From Tatumella saanichensis (GTDB taxonomy: Bacteria > Pseudomonadota > Gammaproteobacteria > Enterobacterales > Enterobacteriaceae), in the NCBI RefSeq assembly GCF_000439375.1, contig NZ_ATMI01000054.1:81852-145851 (forward strand): a stretch of DNA of 64,000 nt, read 5' to 3'. Shown piece by piece: positions 48,892-58,601 of the stretch. The position numbers and the translations under genes are program-made. The stretch's first letter is position 1, and each line of letters begins with the position of its first letter. The notes below the pieces were generated by a model, which was not told where the DNA came from, ran no database searches, and was given only the letters and a program-made list of their open reading frames with translations.

Positions 48892-50103
48892 ATGAAAAAC
48901 ACCTCTCCCCTACGCTTTCTATCTCCGCTGACCTCAGGAACCCTGATTGCCCTGCTTATCAGCCACTCGGTGATGGCCGACGATGCTCGCCTAAAAACCA
49001 TGATCCCCGCGGTGCCTGATATTGATGCGGAAGCCTATATTCTTATCGACTACAACTCCGGTACCGTGCTGGCAGAAAAAAATGCCGATGCCCGCCGTGA
49101 TCCCGCCAGTCTAACCAAGATGATGACCAGTTATGTGATCGGTCAGGCGATCAAAGCGGGGAAAATTCATTCGGAAGATGAAGTGACAGTCGGTCAGGAT
49201 GCTTGGGCCACCGGTAATCCAGTGTTTAAGGGCAGTTCTCTGATGTTCCTCAAGCCCGGGGACCGGGTGCCAGTCTCGCAACTGACGCGGGGTATTGTTC
49301 TGCAATCCGGTAATGATGCTTGTGTTGCTATGGCGGATTACGTCGCGGGCAGCCAAGCGTCCTTTGTCAGTCTAATGAATAACTACGTCCAGACTCTCGG
49401 GCTGAAAAACACCCACTTCCAAACGGTCCACGGGCTGGACGCCGACGGTCAATACAGTTCGGCGCGGGATATGGCACTGATTGGTCAGGCGCTGATCCGC
49501 GATGTACCGGATGAATATGCCATCTATAAAGAGAAAGAGTTTACCTTCAACAATATCCGTCAGATGAACCGTAACGGCTTATTGTGGGACAACAGTCTAA
49601 GTGTTGACGGTATTAAAACCGGCCACACTTCCGCTGCTGGCTATAACTTAGTGGCCTCCGCGACCGAAGGCCAGATGCGGCTGATCTCGGCAGTTATGGG
49701 CGGACGTACCTATAAAGGCCGTGAATCCGAGAGTAAGAAGCTGCTGACGTGGGGCTTCCGCTTCTTTGAAACCGTCTCTCCGCTGAAAGCCGGTAAAGAT
49801 TTTGCCTCGGAGCCGGTGTGGTTCGGCAATGCTGACCATGTTCAACTTGGAGTTGACCGTAACGTCTACCTGACCATTCCCCGTGGCCGTGCCAAAGACT
49901 TAAAAGCCAGCTATACCCTGACCAGTAACCAGTTGGATGCCCCACTAACCAAAGGTCAGGCAGTAGGGACTATTGATTTCCGCCTAGATGGTAAGAGCAT
50001 CGCTCAGCAACCGTTGGTAGTGCTGCAGGATATCGGTCAGGGGAGCCTGTTTAGCCGGTTGTTGGACTCAATTAAGCTGATGTTCCATCGCCTGATGAAC
50101 TGA
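48892..50103 (+). CDS. dacA: D-alanyl-D-alanine carboxypeptidase DacA (PBP5)
   Basis: This trims the pentapeptide stem. It has 403 residues as in E. coli. The signal peptide is ~1-30 (cleavage after SVMA), with SxxK in PASLTKMM (~72-75), SGN in LQSGNDAC (~138) and KTG in [10 protein letters not shown] (~242). The amphipathic C-terminal anchor is [19 protein letters not shown]. Confidence 0.97.
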   Translation: MKNTSPLRFLSPLTSGTLIALLISHSVMADDARLKTMIPAVPDIDAEAYILIDYNSGTVLAEKNADARRDPASLTKMMTSYVIGQAIKAGKIHSEDEVTVGQDAWATGNPVFKGSSLMFLKPGDRVPVSQLTRGIVLQSGNDACVAMADYVAGSQASFVSLMNNYVQTLGLKNTHFQTVHGLDADGQYSSARDMALIGQALIRDVPDEYAIYKEKEFTFNNIRQMNRNGLLWDNSLSVDGIKTGHTSAAGYNLVASATEGQMRLISAVMGGRTYKGRESESKKLLTWGFRFFETVSPLKAGKDFASEPVWFGNADHVQLGVDRNVYLTIPRGRAKDLKASYTLTSNQLDAPLTKGQAVGTIDFRLDGKSIAQQPLVVLQDIGQGSLFSRLLDSIKLMFHRLMN

Positions 50104-50152
50104 GTGCAGGACTTGAAAAATTCTCAGTAATCCCCATAGTATAATTATCTTA

Positions 50153-50179
50153 TATACCCCCGTTAATGCGGGGTATTTT
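50153..50179 (+). terminator. Terminator-like hairpin after dacA
   Basis: TATACCCC and GGGGTATT pair around CGTTAATGC, followed by TTTCT. It lies 18 bases before the ybeD start. Confidence 0.65.
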
Positions 50180-50196
50180 CTGGTTCCGGAGTTACT

Positions 50197-50460
50197 ATGA
50201 AAACTAAACTGAATGAATTACTCGAATTTCCAACCCCGTTTACTTATAAAGTGATGGGGCTGGCTGAGCCAGGGTTAGTTGATCAGGTGGTTGAAGTGGT
50301 ACAGCGCCACGCCCCGGGTGATTACTCCCCTGAGGTAAAACCAAGCAGTAAAGGTAACTACCACTCTGTCTCAATTACTATCAATGCGACCCATATTGAG
50401 CAGGTAGAGACCCTATACGAAGAGCTCGGTAATATCGAAATCGTGCGTATGGTGCTGTAA
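50197..50460 (+). CDS. ybeD: Conserved protein YbeD (DUF493)
   Basis: This small soluble ACT-like alpha/beta protein has 87 residues as in E. coli. It begins [21 protein letters not shown]. Its function is unproven; constant neighbours lipB and dacA suggest a regulatory role in lipoate or wall metabolism in the family literature. Confidence 0.95.
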   Translation: MKTKLNELLEFPTPFTYKVMGLAEPGLVDQVVEVVQRHAPGDYSPEVKPSSKGNYHSVSITINATHIEQVETLYEELGNIEIVRMVL

Positions 50461-50467
50461 TGTTGTA

Positions 50468-50495
50468 CCGCGAAAGCTATCATCGGCTTTCGCGG
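50468..50495 (+). terminator. Strong hairpin between ybeD and lipB
   Basis: CCGCGAAAGC and GCTTTCGCGG form a perfect 10-bp stem around TATCATCG. A C-run follows rather than T, so it may stabilise the ybeD mRNA or attenuate lipB rather than fully terminate. Confidence 0.5.
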
Positions 50496-50524
50496 AAATT
50501 CCCCCCTGTGAATGGATCATACTC

Positions 50525-51181
50525 TTGTCCAGCCAACCTCTGATTGTCCGTCAATTGGGCTTACTCAACTGGCAGACCGTATCCGATGCCATGCATCGTT
50601 TTACCGACCAGCGTAACAACCAAACCCACGACGAGCTGTGGCTCACCCAGCATCCTGCGGTATTTACCCAAGGACAGGCCGGTAAGGCCGAGCATCTGTT
50701 GATGACAGGGGAGATACCTGTCATGCAAAGCGATCGTGGCGGCCAGGTCACCTATCATGGTCCCGGTCAGCAAATTCTTTATGTGTTAGTGGATATCAAA
50801 CGCCGAAAAATCGGGGTTCGCCAACTGGTCACTGTGCTAGAGCAGATAGTGATTGATACCTTAGCGGAGAGTGCCATCACCGCCTATGCACGTGACGATG
50901 CGCCCGGTGTCTATGTGGACGGTAAAAAAATCTGTTCATTAGGACTGCGTATCCGTAAAGGCTGTTCTTTCCACGGTCTGGCACTGAATGTGGATATGGA
51001 CTTATCGCCGTTCAGCCGTATTAATCCTTGCGGCTATGCCGGTCTTGAGATGACCCGCCTGTCAGACCTGGGGAGCCCAATGAACAGCGACCAAGTGGCC
51101 ACACGGCTGGTGCACCACTTTTTGCAACAGATTCCTTATGATGATATCGGTTATCATCAGGGGTTGCCGCCCCTATCCTGA
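50525..51181 (+). CDS. lipB: Octanoyl-[ACP]:protein N-octanoyltransferase LipB
   Basis: This transfers octanoyl from ACP to lipoyl domains. It has 218 residues (213 in E. coli). The start is a TTG at 50525; the nearest ATG (50512) is out of frame. Motifs are [14 protein letters not shown] (~73-86), Lys in [12 protein letters not shown] (~137-148), [10 protein letters not shown] and the catalytic Cys in INPCGYAG (~170). lipA follows. Confidence 0.95.
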   Translation: MSSQPLIVRQLGLLNWQTVSDAMHRFTDQRNNQTHDELWLTQHPAVFTQGQAGKAEHLLMTGEIPVMQSDRGGQVTYHGPGQQILYVLVDIKRRKIGVRQLVTVLEQIVIDTLAESAITAYARDDAPGVYVDGKKICSLGLRIRKGCSFHGLALNVDMDLSPFSRINPCGYAGLEMTRLSDLGSPMNSDQVATRLVHHFLQQIPYDDIGYHQGLPPLS

Positions 51182-51304
51182 CGGGCGAGTATGCCGCTGG
51201 CGTGGACAGCTGCCCCGCCAGCGGCAAAATGATATACTTTTTTCATTGTTACCCCGGGTTGTGTAGTCTCTGCTGCAGGCAACCCGCAAACGGAACCCGC
51301 AGAA

Positions 51305-52270
51305 ATGAGTAAACCAGTTCAGATAGAACGCGGCGTCAAATACCGTGATGCCGATAAAATGGCGTTAATCCCTGTTAAAACCGTGGTCAGCGAGCATCAG
51401 GAATTATTACGCAAGCCGGAGTGGATGAAGATCAAACTACCTGCCGATTCGACCCGTATTCAGGGCATCAAAGCGGCAATGCGTAAAAATGGCTTACACT
51501 CCGTGTGTGAGGAAGCTTCCTGCCCTAACCTAGCGGAGTGCTTTAACCACGGTACCGCAACCTTTATGATCCTTGGGGCTATCTGTACCCGGCGTTGCCC
51601 ATTCTGTGATGTCGCTCATGGTCGTCCGGTCGCACCGGATGCCGGTGAACCCGAGAAGCTGGGGCAAACCATTGCAGATATGGCGCTGAAATACGTGGTG
51701 ATCACCTCCGTGGACCGAGACGATCTGCGTGATGGTGGAGCTGGCCATTTTGCGGACTGTATCACTGCTATCCGTGCTAAAAGCCCTCAGATTAAAATCG
51801 AGACCCTGGTCCCAGACTTCCGTGGCCGTATGGACAGAGCATTGGAGATTTTGACACAGTCGCCGCCAGATGTGTTTAACCACAATCTAGAGAATGTGCC
51901 GCGCCTTTACCGCCAGGTGCGTCCAGGTGCTGATTATCAGTGGTCACTGACTTTGCTGCAGAAATTCAAGGAATTGCATCCGGAGATCCCGACAAAATCC
52001 GGATTGATGGTCGGTCTGGGTGAGACCAATGAAGAGATCATAGAAGTTATGCGCGACCTACGCCGCCACGGGGTGACCATGCTGACTCTCGGCCAATACC
52101 TGCAACCTAGCCGCCACCATCTGCCGGTACAACGTTATGTCAGTCCCGCGGAGTTTGATGAGATGAAAGCAGAAGCCTTGGCGATGGGCTTCACCCATGC
52201 CGCCTGTGGGCCTTTCGTCCGCTCTTCTTATCATGCCGATATGCAGGCCCAAGGTCTGGAAATCAAATAA
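51305..52270 (+). CDS. lipA: Lipoyl synthase
   Basis: This radical-SAM enzyme inserts two sulphurs into octanoyl groups. It has 321 residues as in E. coli. The auxiliary cluster is in [12 protein letters not shown] (~68-79), the radical-SAM motif in CTRRCPFC (~94-101), and the third ligand-type Ser in FVRSSYHAD (~305). It acts directly after LipB. Confidence 0.98.
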   Translation: MSKPVQIERGVKYRDADKMALIPVKTVVSEHQELLRKPEWMKIKLPADSTRIQGIKAAMRKNGLHSVCEEASCPNLAECFNHGTATFMILGAICTRRCPFCDVAHGRPVAPDAGEPEKLGQTIADMALKYVVITSVDRDDLRDGGAGHFADCITAIRAKSPQIKIETLVPDFRGRMDRALEILTQSPPDVFNHNLENVPRLYRQVRPGADYQWSLTLLQKFKELHPEIPTKSGLMVGLGETNEEIIEVMRDLRRHGVTMLTLGQYLQPSRHHLPVQRYVSPAEFDEMKAEALAMGFTHAACGPFVRSSYHADMQAQGLEIK

Positions 52271-52330
52271 TCTTCATCGGCGGCATTGTCTGCCGGTGTG
52301 ATGCTACCCGCGCGCTACCAAAAATCCCAT

Positions 52331-52360
52331 AAAAAACCAGACAGCTTGCTGTCTGGTTTT
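52331..52360. terminator. Terminator between lipA and tatE
   Basis: AAAACCAGACAGC and GCTGTCTGGTTTT form a 13-bp stem around TT. A-run and T-run on the two sides make it bidirectional for the convergent genes. Confidence 0.9.
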
Positions 52361-52393
52361 ACTGGCATCTGTCCGTAGACAGTAGGCCGGAAG

Positions 52394-52615
52394 TTAAGAG
52401 TTGCTCTCTTTATGACTGTGGCTAACGCGCTCAGCAGCAATATCTTCAGCTTCATTTTTGGTGACTGCCGTTGTGTCATCTTCTTTCATGGCTTTTTTAA
52501 AGCCTTTAATGGCACTGCCCAAGTCACCACCCAGCGAACGTAATTTATTAGTGCCGAAAAGCAATACAATGAGTGCACCGATAATCAGCAGTTTGGTAAT
52601 ACTGATACCTTCCAT
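52394..52615 (-). CDS. tatE: TatE, TatA-like twin-arginine translocase subunit
   Basis: This is a one-helix TatA paralogue with 73 residues (67 in E. coli). The membrane helix is ~6-24, followed by [24 protein letters not shown], the amphipathic helix, split by the conserved Gly hinge. The tail is acidic and His/Ser-rich. It is monocistronic. Confidence 0.93.
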   Translation of the reverse strand: MEGISITKLLIIGALIVLLFGTNKLRSLGGDLGSAIKGFKKAMKEDDTTAVTKNEAEDIAAERVSHSHKESNS

Positions 52616-52829
52616 AATTGACCTTTAAACCTCAGCGAAGAACGTTACGCTTACATTAATACGCAAGGTGAGTATAACACAATACATTTCTGTAACAGAT
52701 TATCAAAAGCACGAATCGCCCTATTCAACGCATCAAGGAGGAAGAGGGGCTATTTTATTGGCAGCGTTATTAGTCGAGGACAGTACGGATATCAATTTGT
52801 CAGAAAAGGCTCACTGAACGGCAGGCAAT

Positions 52830-52854
52830 AAAAAACCCGCCATTGGCGGGTTTT
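52830..52854 (-). terminator. Terminator of cspE
   Basis: On the minus strand AAAACCCGCCA and TGGCGGGTTTT pair around AT and end in a T-run, just after cspE. Confidence 0.9.
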
Positions 52855-52872
52855 AGAGATTCTGACTGAAAA

Positions 52873-53082
52873 TTACAGGCTGATAACGTTAGCAGCAGAT
52901 GGGCCTTTGGCACCGTCAGTAATTTCAAACTCTACGCGCTGACCTTCAGCCAGAGTTTTGAAGCCATTGCTCTGGATAGCAGAGAAGTGTACGAATACGT
53001 CTTTGCTGCCATCTTCTGGAGTAATGAAACCGAATCCTTTAGATTCATTAAACCACTTAACGTTACCTTTAATCTTGGACAT
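52873..53082 (-). CDS. cspE: Cold-shock-like RNA chaperone CspE
   Basis: This single-stranded nucleic acid binding protein is a transcription antiterminator. The ATG 53082 ([13 protein letters not shown]) gives 69 residues, differing from E. coli CspE at only a few positions. RNP1 is KGFGFI and RNP2 VFVHF. Its leader (53083-53231) is AT-rich without a gene. Confidence 0.97.
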   Translation of the reverse strand: MSKIKGNVKWFNESKGFGFITPEDGSKDVFVHFSAIQSNGFKTLAEGQRVEFEITDGAKGPSAANVISL

Positions 53083-53231
53083 CTTATTACCTTTACATGA
53101 AAAATGGACACTAAACTGTGTCGACATGTAGTACATCAATTGCGGTGCAATTTGTCCAGCACCATTTGATGAAAAACTGATAAATGTCCTGTTTTTGGCT
53201 CAATGGCGCACTTTTTGTACAAGAATATCCC

Positions 53232-53804
53232 TTAGAACTGTACGCGCAACCAAGCAAAGAAAACGTTTCCGTTGTTACGCGTACCAGGAATATAGGTCAT
53301 TTGGAAATTAGCAGGCCCATACCCCACCGATGCCAACGGCAAAATCAGCGGGATCGGCACATAGTTCCAGTTATTGCGCATAGTCACACCGGCCGTATAC
53401 CCTGCCCCAACATGAAAGCGCTGATCACTGAGGGGTCGCCAAGTCGCTTCCCATCCATAACCGCCTATCGGCTCCCATTTGTTAAAGGAATCCTTAAACG
53501 CCATCACATACAGACCGTTCCAGTTACCTTTCTCATCGTAACGGGAAATACCGCCGCCAGCGCCCCAAGGACGTTCGTTGTAGCGTTCGATATGCTCGTG
53601 GTCATAGGTAAGCCGGTTATGCCAAGTAATGACCGGCAGATAAAAGTCGCTGTTCGGCGAGGATGTCCATGTGGTGGTGACATTCTGCTTGAATGTCTGC
53701 CAGAGGCCGGACACATCCTGTGCCGTTGTGTCAGCGAGGGTTAGGGGCGAAATACACAGTCCGGCCATCAACAGGGCGCACTGGCTGTAGCTTTTCGTTT
53801 TCAC
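53232..53804 (-). CDS. pagP: Lipid A palmitoyltransferase PagP
   Basis: This outer-membrane barrel moves palmitate from phospholipid to lipid A, raising resistance to cationic peptides. I chose GTG 53804 behind ACAGGTAA, giving 190 residues (186 in E. coli) and a signal peptide ending TLA-D; an upstream TTG (53831) adds nine residues without a ribosome site. Catalytic His lies in ITWHNRL and Asp-Ser in [11 protein letters not shown]. The C-terminus ends FAWLRVQF with terminal Phe, as in outer-membrane barrels. Confidence 0.94.
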   Translation of the reverse strand: MKTKSYSQCALLMAGLCISPLTLADTTAQDVSGLWQTFKQNVTTTWTSSPNSDFYLPVITWHNRLTYDHEHIERYNERPWGAGGGISRYDEKGNWNGLYVMAFKDSFNKWEPIGGYGWEATWRPLSDQRFHVGAGYTAGVTMRNNWNYVPIPLILPLASVGYGPANFQMTYIPGTRNNGNVFFAWLRVQF

Positions 53805-53953
53805 AACATTACCTGTTACATCGTTTAGCAAACTGCTGAAACCTCCCGTGGCAATGGGGCTTCCCCTACAGTAATCACTGCCTAAGCGGTCTCAGAAGCT
53901 CTGTAAAAAGATCGGGCCGCACTCGCGACCCGGATATGCAGAGGGGGGCGATT

Positions 53954-55039
53954 CTACCCGTTTTCCCCGGGGGTAGGTACCGGTGAAGTCAAAGAATCCG
54001 CTTGTTTCAGAATTTCCTCTGCCTGCTGCTGGTCAGAAGCCTCCTTTTTGAGACTCTTCTGAGACTGACCAGTCTGTGGATCATAGATCAGGTGCGCCAA
54101 GAAAGGAAAATGATCAGAGCCAATGCTTTCAAGGCGACGTATCGAGCCAAGCACGAAATCTTGGCTATGGAAAATATGATCCAGCGGCCAGCGCAGCATG
54201 GGATAACCGGCATGGAAAGTGCAGAACATGCCACGGCCACGACGAGGGTCGAGCAATCCACTGATTTTTAGAAATAGCCGAGTCGTGCGCGACCAAGCGA
54301 CGTCATTAAGATCCCCAGTGACAATTGCCGGTAATCCGGCCTGTGCCACACTTTTCCCCACTAGCACCAATTCAGTATCACGGTCTTTCGACTCATCATT
54401 TTCCGTTGGGCTCGGCGGCATCGGATGTATACAGTGCAGACGGACTTCACTGCCGTTTTCCATCATCACTAACATGTGCATGGAGGGAATGTCTTTATCC
54501 ACCAGATACTGAATTTCAGCATCACTGAGCGGCAACTTTGACCAGACATGCATACCGTAGAGATTATCTTTCGGACAGCGCACACTGTAGGGATAATCCT
54601 CATTCAGCACATCCAGTTGTTGCTCCCACCACAGATCAGTCTCTACTGCGACCAGAATATCTGGGCGTTCGGTACTGATCAGCCTCAATAGTTTTTCGGC
54701 ATGACGGTTCGGTGTTAACACGTTAGATACTAGGATCCGCAAGCTCGGTTTTTTGTTATACCCACAGGCATCCCTCACTTGCTTCTTCCCCCAGCAGCTA
54801 TAGGGAAAAATCCACCAGCACTGATACGCGCAGCAAGCCAGTGCGATCACCAGCAGCAGCGTACTTTGCAGCGGATGTGTCCCGATAAAAAACAACGGCA
54901 ATAGCGTCAGACAGGCCGAAATGGTCAACAGTTGTAGCCGAGGGAAATCCCAGACTCGGATCCACCAAGCAGGATTACGCGACAGCGGTGCCAAGGTTAC
55001 CAGCACCAATAAAAAGGTTAATAACGTATCAATAACCAC
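53954..55039 (-). CDS. Membrane-anchored endonuclease/exonuclease/phosphatase-family hydrolase
   Basis: This protein has 361 residues with three N-terminal membrane helices (~4-20, 37-52, 58-75) and an EEP (DNase I-like) domain (~105-320). EEP motifs are ILVSNVLTPN (Asn), DILVAVETD (Glu), HPMPPSP, VTGDLNDVAWS (Asp-x-Asn) and SIGSDHFPF (Asp-His). The catalytic set is complete, so it is probably active. The C-terminal ~40 residues are charged and flexible. It is not the E. coli YbhP type, which lacks this membrane region. Substrate is unknown. Confidence 0.8.
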   Translation of the reverse strand: MVIDTLLTFLLVLVTLAPLSRNPAWWIRVWDFPRLQLLTISACLTLLPLFFIGTHPLQSTLLLVIALACCAYQCWWIFPYSCWGKKQVRDACGYNKKPSLRILVSNVLTPNRHAEKLLRLISTERPDILVAVETDLWWEQQLDVLNEDYPYSVRCPKDNLYGMHVWSKLPLSDAEIQYLVDKDIPSMHMLVMMENGSEVRLHCIHPMPPSPTENDESKDRDTELVLVGKSVAQAGLPAIVTGDLNDVAWSRTTRLFLKISGLLDPRRGRGMFCTFHAGYPMLRWPLDHIFHSQDFVLGSIRRLESIGSDHFPFLAHLIYDPQTGQSQKSLKKEASDQQQAEEILKQADSLTSPVPTPGENG

Positions 55040-55096
55040 TGGCTTTCCTCTTCCTTAGTACGATGCCGGAGGCGAGCTGCTTACCCTCGTAGGTGA

Positions 55097-55657
55097 TCAC
55101 TGTTTACCGCTAAAAGTGCCGATAATACCGGCAGCTCCCAGAGTGTGACCATTCAAGTGGTTAAATAGCGCCTCTGTGTCTAATCCTGCTGGCAGGCTAT
55201 TGGCGGGCAGATCGGTGGCAATCAGTGTAAAGGTATAGAAGTGGGTATCGGCATTGGCTGGCGGACAAGGGCCATTGTAGGCATCACGACCAAAGGAATT
55301 TTTCCCGCCGGTAAAGCCGCGGCCTTCGGCCAGAGCGGTCCGATCCATCCCGCTAGCAGTGCTAGGAATGCCATAGGCCAGCAGATGGGTGATACCCAGC
55401 CCATTACGCCCTTGAGTATCGGCAATGATCAATGCAAAACTTTTGGTCCCAGTCGGGGCATTTTTCCAGGCCAGTGCCGGCGAGATATTCTGCCCTTTAC
55501 AGGCCGCGACATCCGGCAGGTTACCGCCGGAAGCTTTCGGCATGGTATGCCCGGAGGTAAAGTCCGGTGAGCGTAGGGAAAAAGTCGGCTGCTGTGCCGC
55601 AAAAGCGCCCGCAGTACTCAGTGATGCCAATAATACACCCGCTAATATTTTTTTCAT
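55097..55657 (-). CDS. Secreted PEBP-family protein (YbhB/YbcL-like)
   Basis: This Raf-kinase-inhibitor-like (PEBP) fold protein is exported. The ATG 55657 gives 186 residues with signal peptide ~1-20 (cleavage AFA-A). Family features are the CKGQNISPALAW segment and GPCPPANADTHFYTFTL, the ligand-pocket motif GxxPP..H-Y. Function of bacterial PEBPs is unclear; YbcL of uropathogenic E. coli modulates host response. It stands alone between the EEP gene and the second AroE-like gene. Confidence 0.88.
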   Translation of the reverse strand: MKKILAGVLLASLSTAGAFAAQQPTFSLRSPDFTSGHTMPKASGGNLPDVAACKGQNISPALAWKNAPTGTKSFALIIADTQGRNGLGITHLLAYGIPSTASGMDRTALAEGRGFTGGKNSFGRDAYNGPCPPANADTHFYTFTLIATDLPANSLPAGLDTEALFNHLNGHTLGAAGIIGTFSGKQ

Positions 55658-55843
55658 CGTCAATTCCCCTATAGGGGGTAGCCCGCGGCTACCCGTCAAT
55701 AACTGTTACCATCAACATCGTGGTCTGGCCCTGTGACTCTCAGGCTCTGCACCGTGAGGCCCTACTCCGCATACCTGTTTACACTGTTCAATGCTCTATC
55801 ACCCTACCACTTGGTAGCAGAGAGTACCGACAACAGCCCTAAC

Positions 55844-56650
55844 TCAGTGGTTTAGCATAAAATCGGCCATTAGCGAAATCTGCGCCTCCAGCATCTGTTC
55901 ACCGTGATGTGTCGCCAGACCAACCTGTTGTGCGGCAATTAATAGCGGGGTCATCAGCGGATAGATGACCGTATCACAGACTAACGTCTGAGGTCCGAGG
56001 GCACTGACCGAAAAGGCCTGCGAGCTATCATCGCCCACCCCGGCCGGGGTGGCATTAATAGCAATATCACACTGCGATGGCGTATCAGTGCCGTGGATCA
56101 CCACCACACTTGGATGACGGGTAGAGAGACTTTCTGCCAATAATACCCCTTTCTCGTCACTGCGGTTAAACAGGACTATCTCGCTGACCCCCTGTGCCGC
56201 CAACGCATGGGCGATGGCACTGCCGGTGAAGCCCGCTCCAGCCAGATAGACCCGTTTTCCTGAAATGCTGTAACCGCGACGACGTAGCCCCTCTATAAAC
56301 CCGTCGCCCTCCAGCAGACCGCCTTCCAGTTGACCATCTGGTGTCCGGCGGATCACGTTACAGGCTCCGGCGTGCGCTACTGCGGCGGTGGCTTTATCCA
56401 AGTGGGAAATGATCGCCTGCTTATGGGGATCAGTGATCACTGCCCCGGCAAAATTCTCATAATGCCGCAAGCCGTTAACCGCACCAGCTAACCCCTGGGC
56501 GGTGACATGCATCGGTACCATCAATACGTTGTCTCGCTGTTGTTGATCAAACAAGGTATTCATCCGTTGAGGTGCACGGACTCTGGCAATGGGGTCACCG
56601 AGTATTGCCGTCAGACGTAACAGGCCGCTTACCGATTCAATTGAACGCAT
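55844..56650 (-). CDS. Second atypical shikimate dehydrogenase-family protein
   Basis: This Rossmann oxidoreductase of the AroE family has 268 residues from ATG 56650 behind GGGAGAG. Catalytic Lys77 (TDPHKQ) and Asp116 (EGDGF), the GAGFTGSAIA cofactor loop, NRSDEKG and NATPAGV are retained. In the substrate loop GDPIARVRAP the two serines that hold the shikimate carboxylate are Val24 and Ala26, so shikimate is unlikely to be the natural substrate. It differs clearly from the first AroE-like protein (2912-3766). It stands 31 bases from ynfA on the same strand. Confidence 0.85.
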   Translation of the reverse strand: MRSIESVSGLLRLTAILGDPIARVRAPQRMNTLFDQQQRDNVLMVPMHVTAQGLAGAVNGLRHYENFAGAVITDPHKQAIISHLDKATAAVAHAGACNVIRRTPDGQLEGGLLEGDGFIEGLRRRGYSISGKRVYLAGAGFTGSAIAHALAAQGVSEIVLFNRSDEKGVLLAESLSTRHPSVVVIHGTDTPSQCDIAINATPAGVGDDSSQAFSVSALGPQTLVCDTVIYPLMTPLLIAAQQVGLATHHGEQMLEAQISLMADFMLNH

Positions 56651-56681
56651 ACTCTCTCCCTGATACAAGCGAGGTTAACTA

Positions 56682-57002
56682 TCAGCCGGGCTGACAGAGA
56701 ATAATCAGAATGCCGGCCAGCGCGACCACCGCACCGGTCACATCCCAACGGGTTAACGCAATTCCTTCCACAGCAGTGAGCCAGCACAGCGCTACACAAA
56801 TATAGACCCCACCGTAGGCCGCATAGGTGCGCCCTGCAGCAGCCGGATGCAAGGTCAGTAACCAAGCGAACAGCATCAGACTCAGGGCACCCGGCAACAG
56901 TAGCCAGGCACTTTTTTGTTCACGTAACACTAAATACGGCAGATAGCAGCCGATGATTTCGGCCAATGCCGTGACCACAAACAGTAACAACACTTTTAGC
57001 AT
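56682..57002 (-). CDS. ynfA: UPF0060 inner-membrane protein YnfA
   Basis: This small multidrug-resistance-like membrane protein has 106 residues and four helices. The start at 57002 gives [24 protein letters not shown], matching E. coli YnfA (108). AAYGGVYIC and [12 protein letters not shown] are conserved. A longer frame upstream has no homology. In the Shigella literature it exports cationic dyes. Confidence 0.93.
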   Translation of the reverse strand: MLKVLLLFVVTALAEIIGCYLPYLVLREQKSAWLLLPGALSLMLFAWLLTLHPAAAGRTYAAYGGVYICVALCWLTAVEGIALTRWDVTGAVVALAGILIILCQPG

Positions 57003-57289
57003 TTCTTCACGCCCTGCTTTCCTTCTTTGTGTAGTGACGACTAAGTTCGATATCCCCAGCAAGACCGTTTCCCAACTTGTAAGTGCAAGTATAGTGGTTA
57101 GCGAGGTAAGCCGGTAGATTGGTAACAAAGTACAAAAGTGCAGTTTTCGCTCTCTGTACCCTGATGATGACTTCTATCCTGAAAACAGTTCCCCTGACCT
57201 GACTGTCTACGGTGACAGTGCCACAGGCCATCGACTTACTGCGACTATACTTTTTCTGGTCTCAATTTATCACTTTCAGGAGCAGAACC

Positions 57290-58252
57290 ATGACCCAACG
57301 TGAACTCGGACAAACTGGCATTGCCATTACCCCTCTGGTATTCGGTGGTAATGTGTTTGGCTGGACCATCGATGCGCAAACCAGTTTCCGTATTCTCGAG
57401 ACTTTCATTGATCACGGCTTCGACACTATTGATACCGCAGATGTCTATTCCCGCTGGGTCGATGGTAACCAAGGCGGAGAATCCGAGACCATTATTGGTC
57501 GCTGGTTACAGGCTAATCCAGGACGGCGTGAAAAAATTAACCTGTTCACCAAAGTGGGCTCCGATATGGGTATCGCTGGTCATAAAGGACTGTCAAAAAA
57601 ATGGATCATACAGGCAGTCGAAGATTCATTACGACGCCTCAACACCGACTATATCGATCTCTATTTCTCTCACTGGTTTGATCCACAGACACCTTTTCAG
57701 GAAACCTTGGAGGCTTACCAACAGCTGCTGCAGGACGGTAAAATCCGCGCCATCGGTGCGTCTAACCTAACGGCGGAACAGTTGGCGGAATCGCTTGACA
57801 TGGCTGAACAACATCAGCTGCCGGCTTACCAAGTCTTACAACCGGAATATAATCTTTATGATCGCGGCAGTTTTGCCGGTGCCCTGCGCGATCTCTGCCT
57901 CGAGAAAAATATCGGTGTGGTGACCTATTACAGCCTCGCCTCAGGTTTTCTTACAGGTAAATACCACAGCCAAGAAGATTTAGGGAAAAGTAAACGCGGC
58001 TCGGGGATCAGCAAATACCTCAATCCACGTGGCGTAAAAATTATTAATGCGCTGAATGACGTGGCGTCACAACAGCAGGCCAAACCGGTTGAAGTTGCCC
58101 TGGCGTGGCTGATTGCCCGTGAAGGTGTTACCGCCCCTATCGCCAGTGCTACCAGTAGTTCGCAAGTAGAAAGCTTTGCCAAAGCCCTAACTCTGACCCT
58201 CACTGGAGAGCAAATCGCCCAGCTGGAGCAAGTTAGCCAGCCGGAAAAATAA
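57290..58252 (+). CDS. Aldo/keto reductase
   Basis: This NADPH-type AKR TIM barrel has 320 residues from ATG 57290 behind AGGAG. The tetrad is present: Asp in IDTADVYS (~51), Tyr in the same segment, Lys in LFTKVGSD (~86) and His in LYFSHWFD (~127). The C-terminal cofactor region is PIASATSSSQVESF. It resembles the Tas/YajO group; substrate cannot be told from sequence. It is divergent from ynfA. Confidence 0.88.
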   Translation: MTQRELGQTGIAITPLVFGGNVFGWTIDAQTSFRILETFIDHGFDTIDTADVYSRWVDGNQGGESETIIGRWLQANPGRREKINLFTKVGSDMGIAGHKGLSKKWIIQAVEDSLRRLNTDYIDLYFSHWFDPQTPFQETLEAYQQLLQDGKIRAIGASNLTAEQLAESLDMAEQHQLPAYQVLQPEYNLYDRGSFAGALRDLCLEKNIGVVTYYSLASGFLTGKYHSQEDLGKSKRGSGISKYLNPRGVKIINALNDVASQQQAKPVEVALAWLIAREGVTAPIASATSSSQVESFAKALTLTLTGEQIAQLEQVSQPEK

Positions 58253-58601
58253 TCCTAAGGCCGCCGGACGCGTTTTCGGCGGCTGCTGAAGGATCACTCA
58301 CTCGGTTATAAAATTAAATCAATTAATTAGATAGCATGCTAATCATATGATATTATTTTTCTCATCGAAACAATGAAAATCTTATCAAAAGTCCAGTAAC
58401 CATCACTATAGGTGATGTTCTGCCCCCAAATAATATCGCTAACACATTATTAACGCTGTATTTTTAATCGCCCTTCTCTTCCAACAGTTCCTCTGAACAA
58501 TCACCTGAATATCATTCTGATTTTTTGATGTTTTTATTCAAAAAAACAGCGCGATACTTAGTTATATTTTGCTTTAGAGTAGCTTTTTTTAAGGGGATAT
58601 T
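58253..58601. other. AT-rich gap upstream of doxX
   Basis: This 349-base stretch has no gene and is clearly richer in A+T than its neighbours. It holds a palindromic TAGCATGCTA site (58332-58341) and the doxX leader, with AAGGGGA 7 bases before the start. No other feature is convincing. Confidence 0.6.
58331..58342. promoter_or_regulatory. SlyA/RovA-like operator candidate
   Basis: ATAGCATGCTAA matches the SlyA consensus TTAGCAAGCTAA at 10 of 12 positions and contains the perfect palindrome TAGCATGCTA. It is 260 bases before doxX and 79 after the aldo/keto reductase. Confidence 0.35.
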
